From Hoylesella marshii DSM 16973 = JCM 13450 (lineage in GTDB: Bacteria; Bacteroidota; Bacteroidia; Bacteroidales; Bacteroidaceae), in the NCBI RefSeq assembly GCF_000146675.1, contig NZ_GL397214.1, positions 2,170,192 through 2,211,343 on the forward strand: DNA of 41,152 nt, written 5' to 3'. The first letter of the stretch is position 1. Each line of letters begins with the position of its first letter. Of the stretch, positions 32,591-41,136 are shown piece by piece. A program made the position numbers and the translations under genes. The notes under the pieces were generated by a model. That model saw nothing but the letters and a program-made list of their open reading frames with translations. It was not told the DNA's origin and made no database searches.

Positions 32591-34828
32591 ATGAAGACAA
32601 CAAACATCATTCAGAGGCTCGGCCTCTTCTTCTTCGTCCTCGTGCTGGCGGCGCCGGCATGGGCAACAAATTTTGGCTGCACTCGGTATGAGATTTTCCG
32701 CTCACGCAACTTAGGCAAAAAGCAGAAAGTAACGACACTCAACAGCCAGTTTGTGAAAATTACGTTCAGTAATTGCCACACCACCAGCGGAACGGGTAGC
32801 GGTGCCATCTACGAGTTGGCAAAGGGTTCCAGCATCACCGTAAAGGCTATCGACGGCTATAGAATCCGCTGGATTATCCTGCGTGATACAGAGGGAGGAC
32901 TGCGGTATAGCAACAAAGATGGCATCAAGCGCATCAACCGGGTGACATCGGGCTATAACTATTACTTTGAGAAAAATGCCATCTCGAATTCTAAAATAAA
33001 AGGAGGCAACCAGCAGGAACTCAATGACGATGACAACAACATCGTCGTCCAGCAGTATGATGCCAGTGCACAAAGCGTCGAGATCAGAACCCACAACAAT
33101 GCCAATTGGGACCAGTTCAAGGTGCGCGATATCATTGTGGGGGTCGTCAATGAACTCCATGTGAAGTATCAACAGGAGGAGTATACCACGTACACTGTGG
33201 GTTATGGGATTGGACCCGGATGCGACCGCCCCAACGGGTACACAGGCCTGGCCAAGTACAAGGTGGACAACGAGTATGTTGCGACGGTCAACAATGGCGG
33301 GATAGTAAAAGTCAAGCACCCGGGAACGGTAGTTCTCACCGCCACTTTCCCCCCAGATGAATGGTTTTCCGGAGGGGAGTGCAGCACGAAGGTTCACGTG
33401 CTTCGCGACAAGGTAACCTTCACCGCCGAAGACCTACCCGACATGCTTTCCAGTTCCTACGACTTCCGCAGCCTACTCCAGACAAGCACGCTAAGCGACA
33501 AAGAATTCCGATGGGACAATCCGCAGTTCAGCATTACCAGTAGCAATTCCAGTGTTCTCAGCTACGATAACGGCATGCTTAAGCCCGGCAGTACGACAGG
33601 CGAGGCGACCATCACCGTCAGGCAGGAACAGAACGATTTCTACGAGCCCGCTTCTTTCTCGCACACTTTCATTGTGGTGCGTCGTGATGATAGCGGCAGG
33701 ATGCTCATCAAGGACGCCAACGAGTGGAAATTGTTCTGCAAACTCGTCAACGACAAGGGCATGACTAATCTCAACGCCCGTCTTGAAGCCGACGTCGACC
33801 TCGGAAGAGACATCGCGATGGTGGGCAATGATTACGCCGGCACGTTCGACGGACAGAACCATACGTTGAAGTTCATCTGGTATGTCGGCTCAGACTCCTA
33901 CATAGCCCCCTTCAAGAAAGTGAGCGGCGCCATCATCCGAAACCTGCGTACCGAAGGAGAGATTCATTCGAGCACTCACTATTTATCAGGATTGATTACT
34001 GAAGCGTATGGCAAAACCACCATCACGGGCTGCGTCAGCAATGTGGACATCAAGAGCAGCTATACCGGCGATGGATGCGCCGCGGCAGGCATGATTTCCT
34101 ATATAGGCAGCAGTGCCAATGTTACCATCACCGACTGCATCGTCAAAGGCAAAATCACAGCCACGATGAACAATGGCAAGAAAGGAATGAGCGGGTTTGT
34201 ATATTCCCAAAACGGCACCTGCACGCTGAACAGCTGCCTCTATATTGGCGAGAACAACGCCATCAGCGGCAACACCTTCGCCAAGAACGCCACCCTCAAC
34301 CGCTGCTACTACCTCAACGCCTGCGGCGAGAAGCAGGGCACGCAGGTAACCGCCGACCAACTGAAGAGCGGCGAGGTGGCCTATCTGCTTCAGGACAGGC
34401 GCGCCGACAGGATGTGGGGGCAAAACATCGGCAAGGACAACGAGCCGCTGCTCACTGACGATGCGACGAAGCGGGTATATCAAGTGAGCTTCGCCTATAA
34501 CGGCAAAGTGAAAGCCACGCGCTATACCAACAAAGGTGGCCACGTGACGTTGCCCACGGCAAAGGAACTCCTCGGCGCCGACTATGACGCACAGAAAAGC
34601 TATACGCTCGCCTTTGAAAACGGATTCTCGGAGACAACCGCCATTAACGGAGACATCACGGTCGGTGTAACCGTGAACGTCGTCACCGGTATCGACGGCG
34701 TGACGGACGACAATGCCGATATGAATGCCCCTGTTTACGACCTGCAAGGCCGCTACCTCGGCACCTCGCTCGACCATCTGCCCCGCGGCATCTATATCGT
34801 AGGTGGGAAGAAAGTGATAAAGAAATAA
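32591..34828 (+). CDS. T9SS-exported adhesin with Ig-like and GLUG-like repeats (745 aa)
   Basis: A signal peptide at 1-25 (ending APAWA) leads a large secreted protein. A bacterial Ig-like (BIG2-type) segment lies at about 205-275 (YVATVNNGGIVKVKHPGTVVLTATFP) and a second Ig-like part at 275-375. A GLUG-like beta-helical region lies at about 400-570 (GTFDGQNHTLKF, GLITEAYGKTTITGCVSNVDI, MISYIGSSANVTITDCIVKG). The last 31 residues (VYDLQGRYLGTS...GIYIVGGKKVIKK) are a type-A T9SS sorting signal, which sends proteins through the outer membrane to the surface. The likely role is adhesion; the ligand is unknown. It is followed by a terminator-like hairpin and a second T9SS protein with an almost identical tail. 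Confidence 0.8.
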   Translation: MKTTNIIQRLGLFFFVLVLAAPAWATNFGCTRYEIFRSRNLGKKQKVTTLNSQFVKITFSNCHTTSGTGSGAIYELAKGSSITVKAIDGYRIRWIILRDTEGGLRYSNKDGIKRINRVTSGYNYYFEKNAISNSKIKGGNQQELNDDDNNIVVQQYDASAQSVEIRTHNNANWDQFKVRDIIVGVVNELHVKYQQEEYTTYTVGYGIGPGCDRPNGYTGLAKYKVDNEYVATVNNGGIVKVKHPGTVVLTATFPPDEWFSGGECSTKVHVLRDKVTFTAEDLPDMLSSSYDFRSLLQTSTLSDKEFRWDNPQFSITSSNSSVLSYDNGMLKPGSTTGEATITVRQEQNDFYEPASFSHTFIVVRRDDSGRMLIKDANEWKLFCKLVNDKGMTNLNARLEADVDLGRDIAMVGNDYAGTFDGQNHTLKFIWYVGSDSYIAPFKKVSGAIIRNLRTEGEIHSSTHYLSGLITEAYGKTTITGCVSNVDIKSSYTGDGCAAAGMISYIGSSANVTITDCIVKGKITATMNNGKKGMSGFVYSQNGTCTLNSCLYIGENNAISGNTFAKNATLNRCYYLNACGEKQGTQVTADQLKSGEVAYLLQDRRADRMWGQNIGKDNEPLLTDDATKRVYQVSFAYNGKVKATRYTNKGGHVTLPTAKELLGADYDAQKSYTLAFENGFSETTAINGDITVGVTVNVVTGIDGVTDDNADMNAPVYDLQGRYLGTSLDHLPRGIYIVGGKKVIKK

Positions 34829-34874
34829 ATCTCATATCACCTACATGATGAACCAACTCAAACCGGTCATGACA

Positions 34875-34908
34875 GTGTGCTACACTCTTTATCAAGCGTG
34901 TAGCACAC
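34875..34908 (+). terminator. Terminator-like hairpin after adhesin 1
   Basis: GTGTGCTACAC (34875-34885) pairs perfectly with GTGTAGCACAC (34898-34908) across a 12-nt loop. Only CCTTT follows, so termination may be partial and the next gene could be read from the same transcript. Confidence 0.55.
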
Positions 34909-34963
34909 CCTTTGGCAAAGAAAATGATATATCAGTATTATAAATTTTAATTCAATGATTACA

Positions 34964-37018
34964 ATGAAAAAAAGATTATTTACTCTGATGGCACTGTTAG
35001 CAGTCAGCATCAGTGCGATGTGTCAAGTCACGTTCACCGCTATCGAAGGTTCGGACTGGACCGACGCAGAAGGCTCGGCGAAAGCCTTCGATAGAAATCT
35101 CAACACCAAATGGTGCAAGGGAGCCAACAAAGAGGTGGATAAGTGCTATCTGATGTTGGAAGCCAGCGAGGCCACTTACCTCCAAGGCTTCAAGATGACT
35201 ACGGCGAATGACAACACTGACGACCGTGGCCGCGTTCCCGGGGAGTATACCATCTTCGGAAGTAATGACAAGACCCAGTGGGACGTTATTTACCACCAGA
35301 AGGAAGATAACCTCATTGAAGACAAGAACTTCACCGAATACACGGTGTATTGCAACAGCAAGCAGAAGTACAAGTACTTTAAGCTCTGGATTAAGAGGAA
35401 CTCATCTCGTTCTTACGATCTGAAAAATCGTCTTTTTCAGATTTCCGAATTTGCACTGCTGCCGGCTGCTTTCGGCATGACTTTGGAGTCGGGCAATGCC
35501 AAGGCAATGGATGGTGACACTGGAGAGAAATGGGAGGGAAAGACTCCCCAGACAGTAGTGGTGAAAGCCACGTCGGCATGCCAGCTCACAGGCTACCAGT
35601 TCACGACTGGTAATGACAACCGCTCATATCGCGGACGCAATCCCAAGGACTGGACGGTGGAAGGTTCCAACGACCAGCAGACGTGGACGACTATCGACAG
35701 CAAGACGGACGACAATGTGATGCAGGACAAGAACTACTATCCCTATTTCTTCCCCGTAACCTCCTCGGAAGCGACTTACCAGTATTATCGCTTCACCGTT
35801 ACCCAAAGCGTAGGTAACGAGTATTTTCAGATGAGCGAACTGGCACTGAAGACCATTGCGGCTCACACCCACAACTATGTGGATGGCATCTGCACCGTCT
35901 GCGGTCAGATCGACCCCGCCGCTATGCCCCTCAATGCCGAGGGAGTTTATGAGCTGAGTACAGCCCTACAGCTGAAACTATGGGGCAAGATGATTGAGAA
36001 CGGTCAGCATGCCGTCAAAGCCAAACTGATGGCAAACATCGACCTGAAAGGGAGTGATTTCAACGGCATCAATATTCCCCAAGGCACTTCCTCCTTCAGT
36101 GGAGAAATCAATGGCAACGGACACTGGATTCAGAACATGACCCTCCATGGCTCTCGCGACAACATGGCTTTCCTCAGCCGCACGGAGAATGCCAAAATCT
36201 ATGACCTCGGGTTCCGTGATGCCAATGTAAAGCTCAGCGGACCTTTCAATAATACGAGTGTCATCGTGGGCACTGCCGTCAGCACCGAGATCAGCCGGTG
36301 TGCCGTGATGGAATCTTCCGTAAGAGGCCATGACCATGTGGCTGCTTTCGTCGGCGAATCGAAAGCAACTACTGTCATTTCCGATTGTCTGGCCAAGGCC
36401 AAAATCGTATCGGACGAACATCAGGCCGGTGGACTGGTGGGCACCAGTACCGGACTGACTCTCGCACGCTGCCTCTTCAGAGGTACGGTGGACAACGAGC
36501 AGCTCCACGCTTCCGGTATCTTGGGGTTGATAGATGCAACCGCCGTCCCCACCCAACTGTCTCATAATATGGTGGCAGCAGACCATATCTTTAGCGTACG
36601 AAACTTAACTCATCCATTACTTCAAACTTCCGGAAGAGATTGCACCTTGGAGTCTAATTACACGCTGGCGACCACCCGCTACGATTCTCCCAGCTCCCCC
36701 TCCACCAAGAGCTACACCAATCCAAATGACGAGAACGGCCAGCAGGTAACCGAAGCCACGGCCAAGTCCAACGCACACTATGCTACGACGCTCGGATGGG
36801 ATATGAAGAACGTCTGGGCACACGTCGACAACGACTATCCCATCCTGCGCTGGATGAAGACCAATGGCGGGGCGACGGGCATCAACCATATCAAGACCAC
36901 CGACCGCGACGGCACCGTGCGCTACTACGACCTGCAAGGTCGCTACATCGGCACCTCGCTCGAGGGTCAGCCCGCCGGCATCTACATCGTGAACGGACGG
37001 AAGATTGTCGTACAATAA
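34964..37018 (+). CDS. T9SS-exported protein with two discoidin-like domains (684 aa)
   Basis: A signal peptide at 1-20 (MKKRLFTLMALLAVSISAMC) is followed by two F5/8 type C (discoidin-like) domains at about 25-160 and 170-295. Each has the pattern DxNxxTKW/GEKW, GFKMTTANDN/GYQFTTGNDN, DWTVEGSNDxxxW and YFKLWI/YYRFTVT, seen in carbohydrate-binding modules. A HTHNYVDGICTVCGQID linker comes next, then a GLUG-like beta-helix region (about 330-560) and the type-A T9SS signal (YDLQGRYIGTS...GIYIVNGRKIVVQ). It probably binds glycans at the cell surface. The ATG at 34964 is preferred over 34955 for the signal peptide. Confidence 0.82.
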   Translation: MKKRLFTLMALLAVSISAMCQVTFTAIEGSDWTDAEGSAKAFDRNLNTKWCKGANKEVDKCYLMLEASEATYLQGFKMTTANDNTDDRGRVPGEYTIFGSNDKTQWDVIYHQKEDNLIEDKNFTEYTVYCNSKQKYKYFKLWIKRNSSRSYDLKNRLFQISEFALLPAAFGMTLESGNAKAMDGDTGEKWEGKTPQTVVVKATSACQLTGYQFTTGNDNRSYRGRNPKDWTVEGSNDQQTWTTIDSKTDDNVMQDKNYYPYFFPVTSSEATYQYYRFTVTQSVGNEYFQMSELALKTIAAHTHNYVDGICTVCGQIDPAAMPLNAEGVYELSTALQLKLWGKMIENGQHAVKAKLMANIDLKGSDFNGINIPQGTSSFSGEINGNGHWIQNMTLHGSRDNMAFLSRTENAKIYDLGFRDANVKLSGPFNNTSVIVGTAVSTEISRCAVMESSVRGHDHVAAFVGESKATTVISDCLAKAKIVSDEHQAGGLVGTSTGLTLARCLFRGTVDNEQLHASGILGLIDATAVPTQLSHNMVAADHIFSVRNLTHPLLQTSGRDCTLESNYTLATTRYDSPSSPSTKSYTNPNDENGQQVTEATAKSNAHYATTLGWDMKNVWAHVDNDYPILRWMKTNGGATGINHIKTTDRDGTVRYYDLQGRYIGTSLEGQPAGIYIVNGRKIVVQ

Positions 37019-37036
37019 CCCAAACACTATGATTTT

Positions 37037-37069
37037 CTCGGGGCATCCACCAATGAGGGATGCTCCGAG
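37037..37069 (+). terminator. Hairpin after discoidin-domain gene
   Basis: CTCGGGGCATCC (37037-37048) pairs with GGATGCTCCGAG (37058-37069), with one G-T pair and a 9-nt loop. There is no T run, so it is a hairpin of uncertain function, perhaps a weak terminator or mRNA end. Confidence 0.5.
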
Positions 37070-37101
37070 CATCAACGGGTAATTGACAAAATGCAAATGG
37101 T

Positions 37102-37264
37102 CGCCACGACAACCGACGAGAGATTTGCTGAACCTCAGCAAACGCCACGACAACTGACGAGAGATTTGCTGAACCTCAGCAAACGCCACGACAACCGACG
37201 AGAGATTTGCTGAACCTCAGCAAACGCCACTGTTAAAAAAAACAAACTTGCTGAACTTCAGCAA
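37102..37264. repeat. Array of four hairpins with exact 41-bp period
   Basis: Three nearly identical 41-bp units start at 37102, 37143 and 37184, each with the perfect hairpin TTTGCTGAACCTCAGCAAA. A fourth unit has diverged spacer sequence but keeps TTGCTGA-ACT-TCAGCAA. Hairpin centres are 37133, 37174, 37215 and 37256, exactly 41 bp apart, including the diverged one. The array begins 84 bp after the discoidin-domain gene and ends 50 bp before the DUF6261 gene, so it is within the leader of the latter if they are separate transcripts. Confidence 0.8.
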
Positions 37265-37314
37265 ACGTCAAGACGAATTAGAAGAAAAATCTTACACTTA
37301 AAACAATAAAAATT

Positions 37315-38118
37315 ATGGCAAAAGAAAACAATGTACTCCAGATTGGCAGCATCAATCTGCCTGCTTTCACCAACGACGCGCACTTCATTTACATGAAAGA
37401 CGTGGAAGAAACGATGGAAGGCACGGAGGCCGTTAAGGCCATTCCGAATGTGAAAACCGCCGTGGTCGCGCTCAAAGTCGCCGTAGCCGAGGAAGACAAG
37501 TATCTCATGCTCTCGAAGAAGAGCCCCTTCACCGCCCAGCTCGCCGCCAAGGATAAGGAGCGCGACTCGCTCCTGCGCGGCTATCGCTCAACCGTGAAAG
37601 GCTTCCTGCGCATGCCCACGGCAAGCATGGCACATGCCGCCACCGAACTGTGGCAGCACCTGAAAGACTACAACATCGATCCCGACATGCAGCTCGAACG
37701 CGAAACCTCGCGCATCATGAACCTCGTAGACGACCTGCACATGAAGTACTCCGCGCAGGTTACGCTCCTCGGTTTGAGCGCCTACGTCGATGCGCTGGAG
37801 CAGGCCAACGAGGCGGTGAACGACCTGCTCCTCAACCGCACCGAAGAACAGTCGAAGCAGGTAGTCGGTGCGCTGCGCAAGGCGCGCAAAGTCTCCGACG
37901 AGGCTTATCTGAACGCCGTGCGGCTGATCAACGCCGTCGTCGTGGTGGGCACCGACAAGGATTTCGTGCCGCTCATCAAGTTCCTCAACGAGAACATCAA
38001 ACGCTACAAGGAGCAGGTGATGACGCACTCGAAGAAAAACGACGACGACATCGTGGGGAATGCAGATAGAGAGGAGTACCCTTCGGACAAACGTGTTGAT
38101 GAACCAACGGGCGAATAA
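37315..38118 (+). CDS. DUF6261 family protein (267 aa)
   Basis: A mostly helical, probably cytoplasmic protein without signal peptide or membrane helix. Recognisable features are the start LQIGSINLPAFTNDAHFIYMKDV and the long coiled-coil-like middle (EDKYLMLSKKSPFTAQLAAKDKERDSLLRGY..., LNRTEEQSKQVVGALRKARK). I associate this with DUF6261, found in Porphyromonas and Prevotella in variable numbers; the function is unknown. It lies between a T9SS surface protein and a fimbrillin-type lipoprotein, 72 bp before the latter. The Asp/Glu/Lys-rich tail (KKNDDDIVGNADREE) may be disordered. Confidence 0.7.
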   Translation: MAKENNVLQIGSINLPAFTNDAHFIYMKDVEETMEGTEAVKAIPNVKTAVVALKVAVAEEDKYLMLSKKSPFTAQLAAKDKERDSLLRGYRSTVKGFLRMPTASMAHAATELWQHLKDYNIDPDMQLERETSRIMNLVDDLHMKYSAQVTLLGLSAYVDALEQANEAVNDLLLNRTEEQSKQVVGALRKARKVSDEAYLNAVRLINAVVVVGTDKDFVPLIKFLNENIKRYKEQVMTHSKKNDDDIVGNADREEYPSDKRVDEPTGE

Positions 38119-38190
38119 ATCGTTTCGGGTACAGCCCGATTGAATATCAGAGAATAAAACATTATTTTAAACTTTATCCATTCAAAAAAC

Positions 38191-41013
38191 ATGAGAACAA
38201 AGAACATTCTTCGTAGATGCTTCGCTGCTATGCTGGCGGGCATCGCATGCCTGTCCATCGGCTCTTGCTCCGACGACAATGACCAACAGACGGGCGACCC
38301 GGGCGTGAACGTCAGCTTCGAGGTAAGCGTCGCACAGGCAGAGATGCTGAACGATCCTGCCACGAAGGCTGCCGCCATCGCCCGCCAGCAGGCGCAAGGC
38401 CTGTCGGGTGAAGACCTGGCCACGCGTCGCATCGATGTGTCGGGGCTGCCCAACACCTGCCTCATCCAAACTACTACCGAGGGCATCAACGCCGTGCTGC
38501 CCCAGCCCGGCACACGCGCCAACGTGAAGACCGCCATCGATGCGCGGTTCAGTTCGCTGGGCTATCGCGGCGCGACGGCCGGTTTTAAGGTAGAGCGCCC
38601 CGAGTGGTTCCACAGTGCGCCCACCGATGCCGCCGGTGCCCTCGTCACGCCGCTGCTATGGTCGTGGGCGGAGCCTTACGCCCGCTTCTATGCCGTCTTC
38701 CCCGAGGCTACGACGGCCAACAGCATCGCCCTCTCGCCCGCCACGCATAGCGGCACACCCTATGTGGACTTCGAGGTGAAACCGAGCATTGCCGACCAAG
38801 TAGACCTAATGGTGGCCAGCTCGGGCGAGGTGAAATATGAAACACGCGGTACGGCTCCCAAGGCTCGCCTTGAGTTCTACCACGCTCTCACGGCCGTGAA
38901 GTTTGCCGTGGGAGAGAATCTCTCGTGGAACAAGCACATCACCAAGGTAGAGCTGCGCAACGTATGCAACAAAGGTCGGCTCCATCTCACCGACAACGCC
39001 AACGGCAAAGGCCTGCGCTGGGAGGTGGACGCCAGTTCGAAGACCACCTTCACGCTCACGCCCGAAACCCCTGTGAGCACCAACAGCCTACCCAATCAGG
39101 TGATCGTGGGCAAAGACGGCGATAACTACACGTTCTACATGATTCCGCAATCGTTGGAGGGCGTCACCGTTCACGTTGAGTTCAGCGAAGCCGATGCCCC
39201 CGCGATTGACATTCCCTTGAGCGATGCTTGGCAGCCGGCCACCACTCGCACCTATAAACTAAACAATGCCGCCAGCAACTGGAACTACAGTTTTACAGTG
39301 ACAAGTCCCACCACTACGGCCGCCTACAACAGTACCGACGGCGGCACCTATACCGTGGAGAGCTTCCGCACAGACGCCTCCGCTCCCGGCGTGAAGCAGG
39401 CCGTGCCTTGGCAGATTGTGGGCTACGAGGAGTATAACTATACCACCGGCACTTGGGAGGACAAGGGCATGAATAAGCCCGAATGGTTTGACGGGATTAG
39501 CAACGTCCGCACGCAAGCCGAAGACTATGTGGCAGCCGACCAAGGTCAGGGAGCGGTGAAGAAGGTCGTCGTAAAAGACTTGCTCAAAGCGCGCAACGAC
39601 AAACTCAAAGAGGGTGCCAAGGGCAGTAGCTCTGCCTACTACGACCTCTCCACGCACAACATCAAAGGTGCCGTCACGCCGCGCAACACGGCTAACTGCT
39701 ATGTCATCTCTCACCCAGGCTTCTATAAGCTTCCCTTGGTTTACGGCAATGCCATCACCAACGGCACGGAGAACACCGCGTCCTACACCGGTCCTTCTAC
39801 CGTTGTAAAGTATAATAATACCGATGTCATTCTGCATAAGTTTAAAGACCATGCCGGTGCCGACATCACCAACGCTTGGATCGAGAAGACCAACGGCGGT
39901 GCCAACAGCGGCATCGACGGTGCAAGGATTGTTTGGGAAGACGAGAAGGACTTGGTACACCTCGATGCCAACGCCATCGAGCGCAACGGCAGTGAAACCT
40001 ATCTGAAGTTCGAGGTGAAGGCCGCCGACATCAAAAACGGTAACGCCGTGGTAGCCGTCACCAAGAATGGTACCATCGTGTGGTCTTGGCACCTGTGGTT
40101 TGCTCCCGACAACGTGCTCGATTCCATTCCTGTGGTCAACTACAGCAAATCCCATACTTATAAATTCAGCACCGAACCCCTCGGCTGGAAATATACCGCT
40201 TGGAGAGGTTCTGACAATCAGCAGCCCCGTCGCGTGAAAGTGCATATCCGCCAGCAGATTTCCAATCAGCAGGGCGACATCATCATCACGCAAGCCTCCG
40301 GCATTGCACGAGAAGGCAGTTCCACTTACTATCAGTTTGGTCGTAAAGATGCTTTCCCCGGTGGATTGAAAGGTGATTTGAAAACAGGGAAAGCCGTGGA
40401 ACCCACGCTTTATCCTGCCGACCACCTGTTCAACAAGAATGCGGGCGAGCAGATCTCTCTCACCAACACCATCCAGCATCCCGGCAACTTCTACATTCGT
40501 GGAACCGGTGTGGATTGGTATCCTCATGGCTTTGGCGCCCCTGCAGGTTTTGCTTACTTCAATCTCTGGTCGACGCAGAACACAACGTGGGATGTCTACA
40601 ATGTCGGTAATGACCTCCCCGTGGTGAAATCCATCTACGACCCCAGTCCCGCAGGCTTCCATCTGCCCGCCAGCAACGCCTTTACGCGGTTCACCACTAC
40701 GGGCAAGAACTCCACCAAGGCGGAAGAGATGAACATACAGGGTTCAAAAGCTACTATCAACCTTGTTGTCAACTATGGTTGGAACTTTTTTGCCGACGCA
40801 AACAATACGTCCACCATCTTCTTCCCCGCTGCGGGCTACCGAAACTACGAAGACGGTTCGCTCATTGGTGCCAACACCGTAGGCTCCTATTGGTCGGCCG
40901 CTCCGAACACGGCGAGCGGTGGTTTCTACTTTGCTTTTAATTGGCAAATCGCGCATCCGCTGAGCACGCCCCTTCGCTGTTTAGGCGCATCGGTGCGGCC
41001 CGTGACGGAATAG
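38191..41013 (+). CDS. Large fimbrillin-family lipoprotein with FISUMP tail (940 aa)
   Basis: A signal peptide and lipobox end in Cys26 (SIGSC). The N-terminal 350 residues have the Mfa/fimbrillin look: WSWAEPYARFYAVFPEA, LEFYHALTAVKFAVGENLSW and the strand pattern GRLHLTDN...TFTLTPETP. The middle region contains PRNTANCYVISHPGFYKLPLVYGNAI, seen in other large fimbrillin-type proteins. The last 150 residues are a FISUMP-type domain (VKSIYDPSPAGFHLPASNAF, FFPAAGYRNYEDGSLIG, GSYWSAAP, ASVRPVTE). It is probably a surface-exposed adhesin or pilus tip component. It is followed by a strong terminator and probably ends the transcript that includes DUF6261. Confidence 0.82.
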   Translation: MRTKNILRRCFAAMLAGIACLSIGSCSDDNDQQTGDPGVNVSFEVSVAQAEMLNDPATKAAAIARQQAQGLSGEDLATRRIDVSGLPNTCLIQTTTEGINAVLPQPGTRANVKTAIDARFSSLGYRGATAGFKVERPEWFHSAPTDAAGALVTPLLWSWAEPYARFYAVFPEATTANSIALSPATHSGTPYVDFEVKPSIADQVDLMVASSGEVKYETRGTAPKARLEFYHALTAVKFAVGENLSWNKHITKVELRNVCNKGRLHLTDNANGKGLRWEVDASSKTTFTLTPETPVSTNSLPNQVIVGKDGDNYTFYMIPQSLEGVTVHVEFSEADAPAIDIPLSDAWQPATTRTYKLNNAASNWNYSFTVTSPTTTAAYNSTDGGTYTVESFRTDASAPGVKQAVPWQIVGYEEYNYTTGTWEDKGMNKPEWFDGISNVRTQAEDYVAADQGQGAVKKVVVKDLLKARNDKLKEGAKGSSSAYYDLSTHNIKGAVTPRNTANCYVISHPGFYKLPLVYGNAITNGTENTASYTGPSTVVKYNNTDVILHKFKDHAGADITNAWIEKTNGGANSGIDGARIVWEDEKDLVHLDANAIERNGSETYLKFEVKAADIKNGNAVVAVTKNGTIVWSWHLWFAPDNVLDSIPVVNYSKSHTYKFSTEPLGWKYTAWRGSDNQQPRRVKVHIRQQISNQQGDIIITQASGIAREGSSTYYQFGRKDAFPGGLKGDLKTGKAVEPTLYPADHLFNKNAGEQISLTNTIQHPGNFYIRGTGVDWYPHGFGAPAGFAYFNLWSTQNTTWDVYNVGNDLPVVKSIYDPSPAGFHLPASNAFTRFTTTGKNSTKAEEMNIQGSKATINLVVNYGWNFFADANNTSTIFFPAAGYRNYEDGSLIGANTVGSYWSAAPNTASGGFYFAFNWQIAHPLSTPLRCLGASVRPVTE

Positions 41014-41059
41014 ACATGTGGCTACACGCAGCAACGCGCAGTCATCATTTTAACCAACG

Positions 41060-41095
41060 GAGGTGGCTTCCCACACATCGGGAAGCCACCTCTTG
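41060..41095 (+). terminator. Strong intrinsic terminator after the fimbrillin gene
   Basis: A perfect 13-bp stem (41060-41072 with 41080-41092) and a 7-nt loop are followed by TTGTATAT. It lies 46 bp after the fimbrillin stop. The T run is short but the stem is very stable. Confidence 0.75.
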
Positions 41096-41136
41096 TATAT
41101 GAGTGCTCTTCGCACCAACCATCCAAAAGAATCAAC

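Noticed and set aside
36617..37189. Minus-strand frames containing FAEVQQIS repeats
   Set aside because: They arise from reading through the 41-bp hairpin array and the antisense of the discoidin-domain gene.
37102..37264. CRISPR array
   Set aside because: Units are contiguous with no unique spacers of constant length, and no cas gene is present. The same applies to 19858-20077.
39259..40662. Minus-strand open frame of 467 codons opposite the fimbrillin gene
   Set aside because: It is antisense to a clear lipoprotein gene with GC-rich codons; composition (many Val, Gly, His, Asp) and lack of motifs mark it as a shadow.
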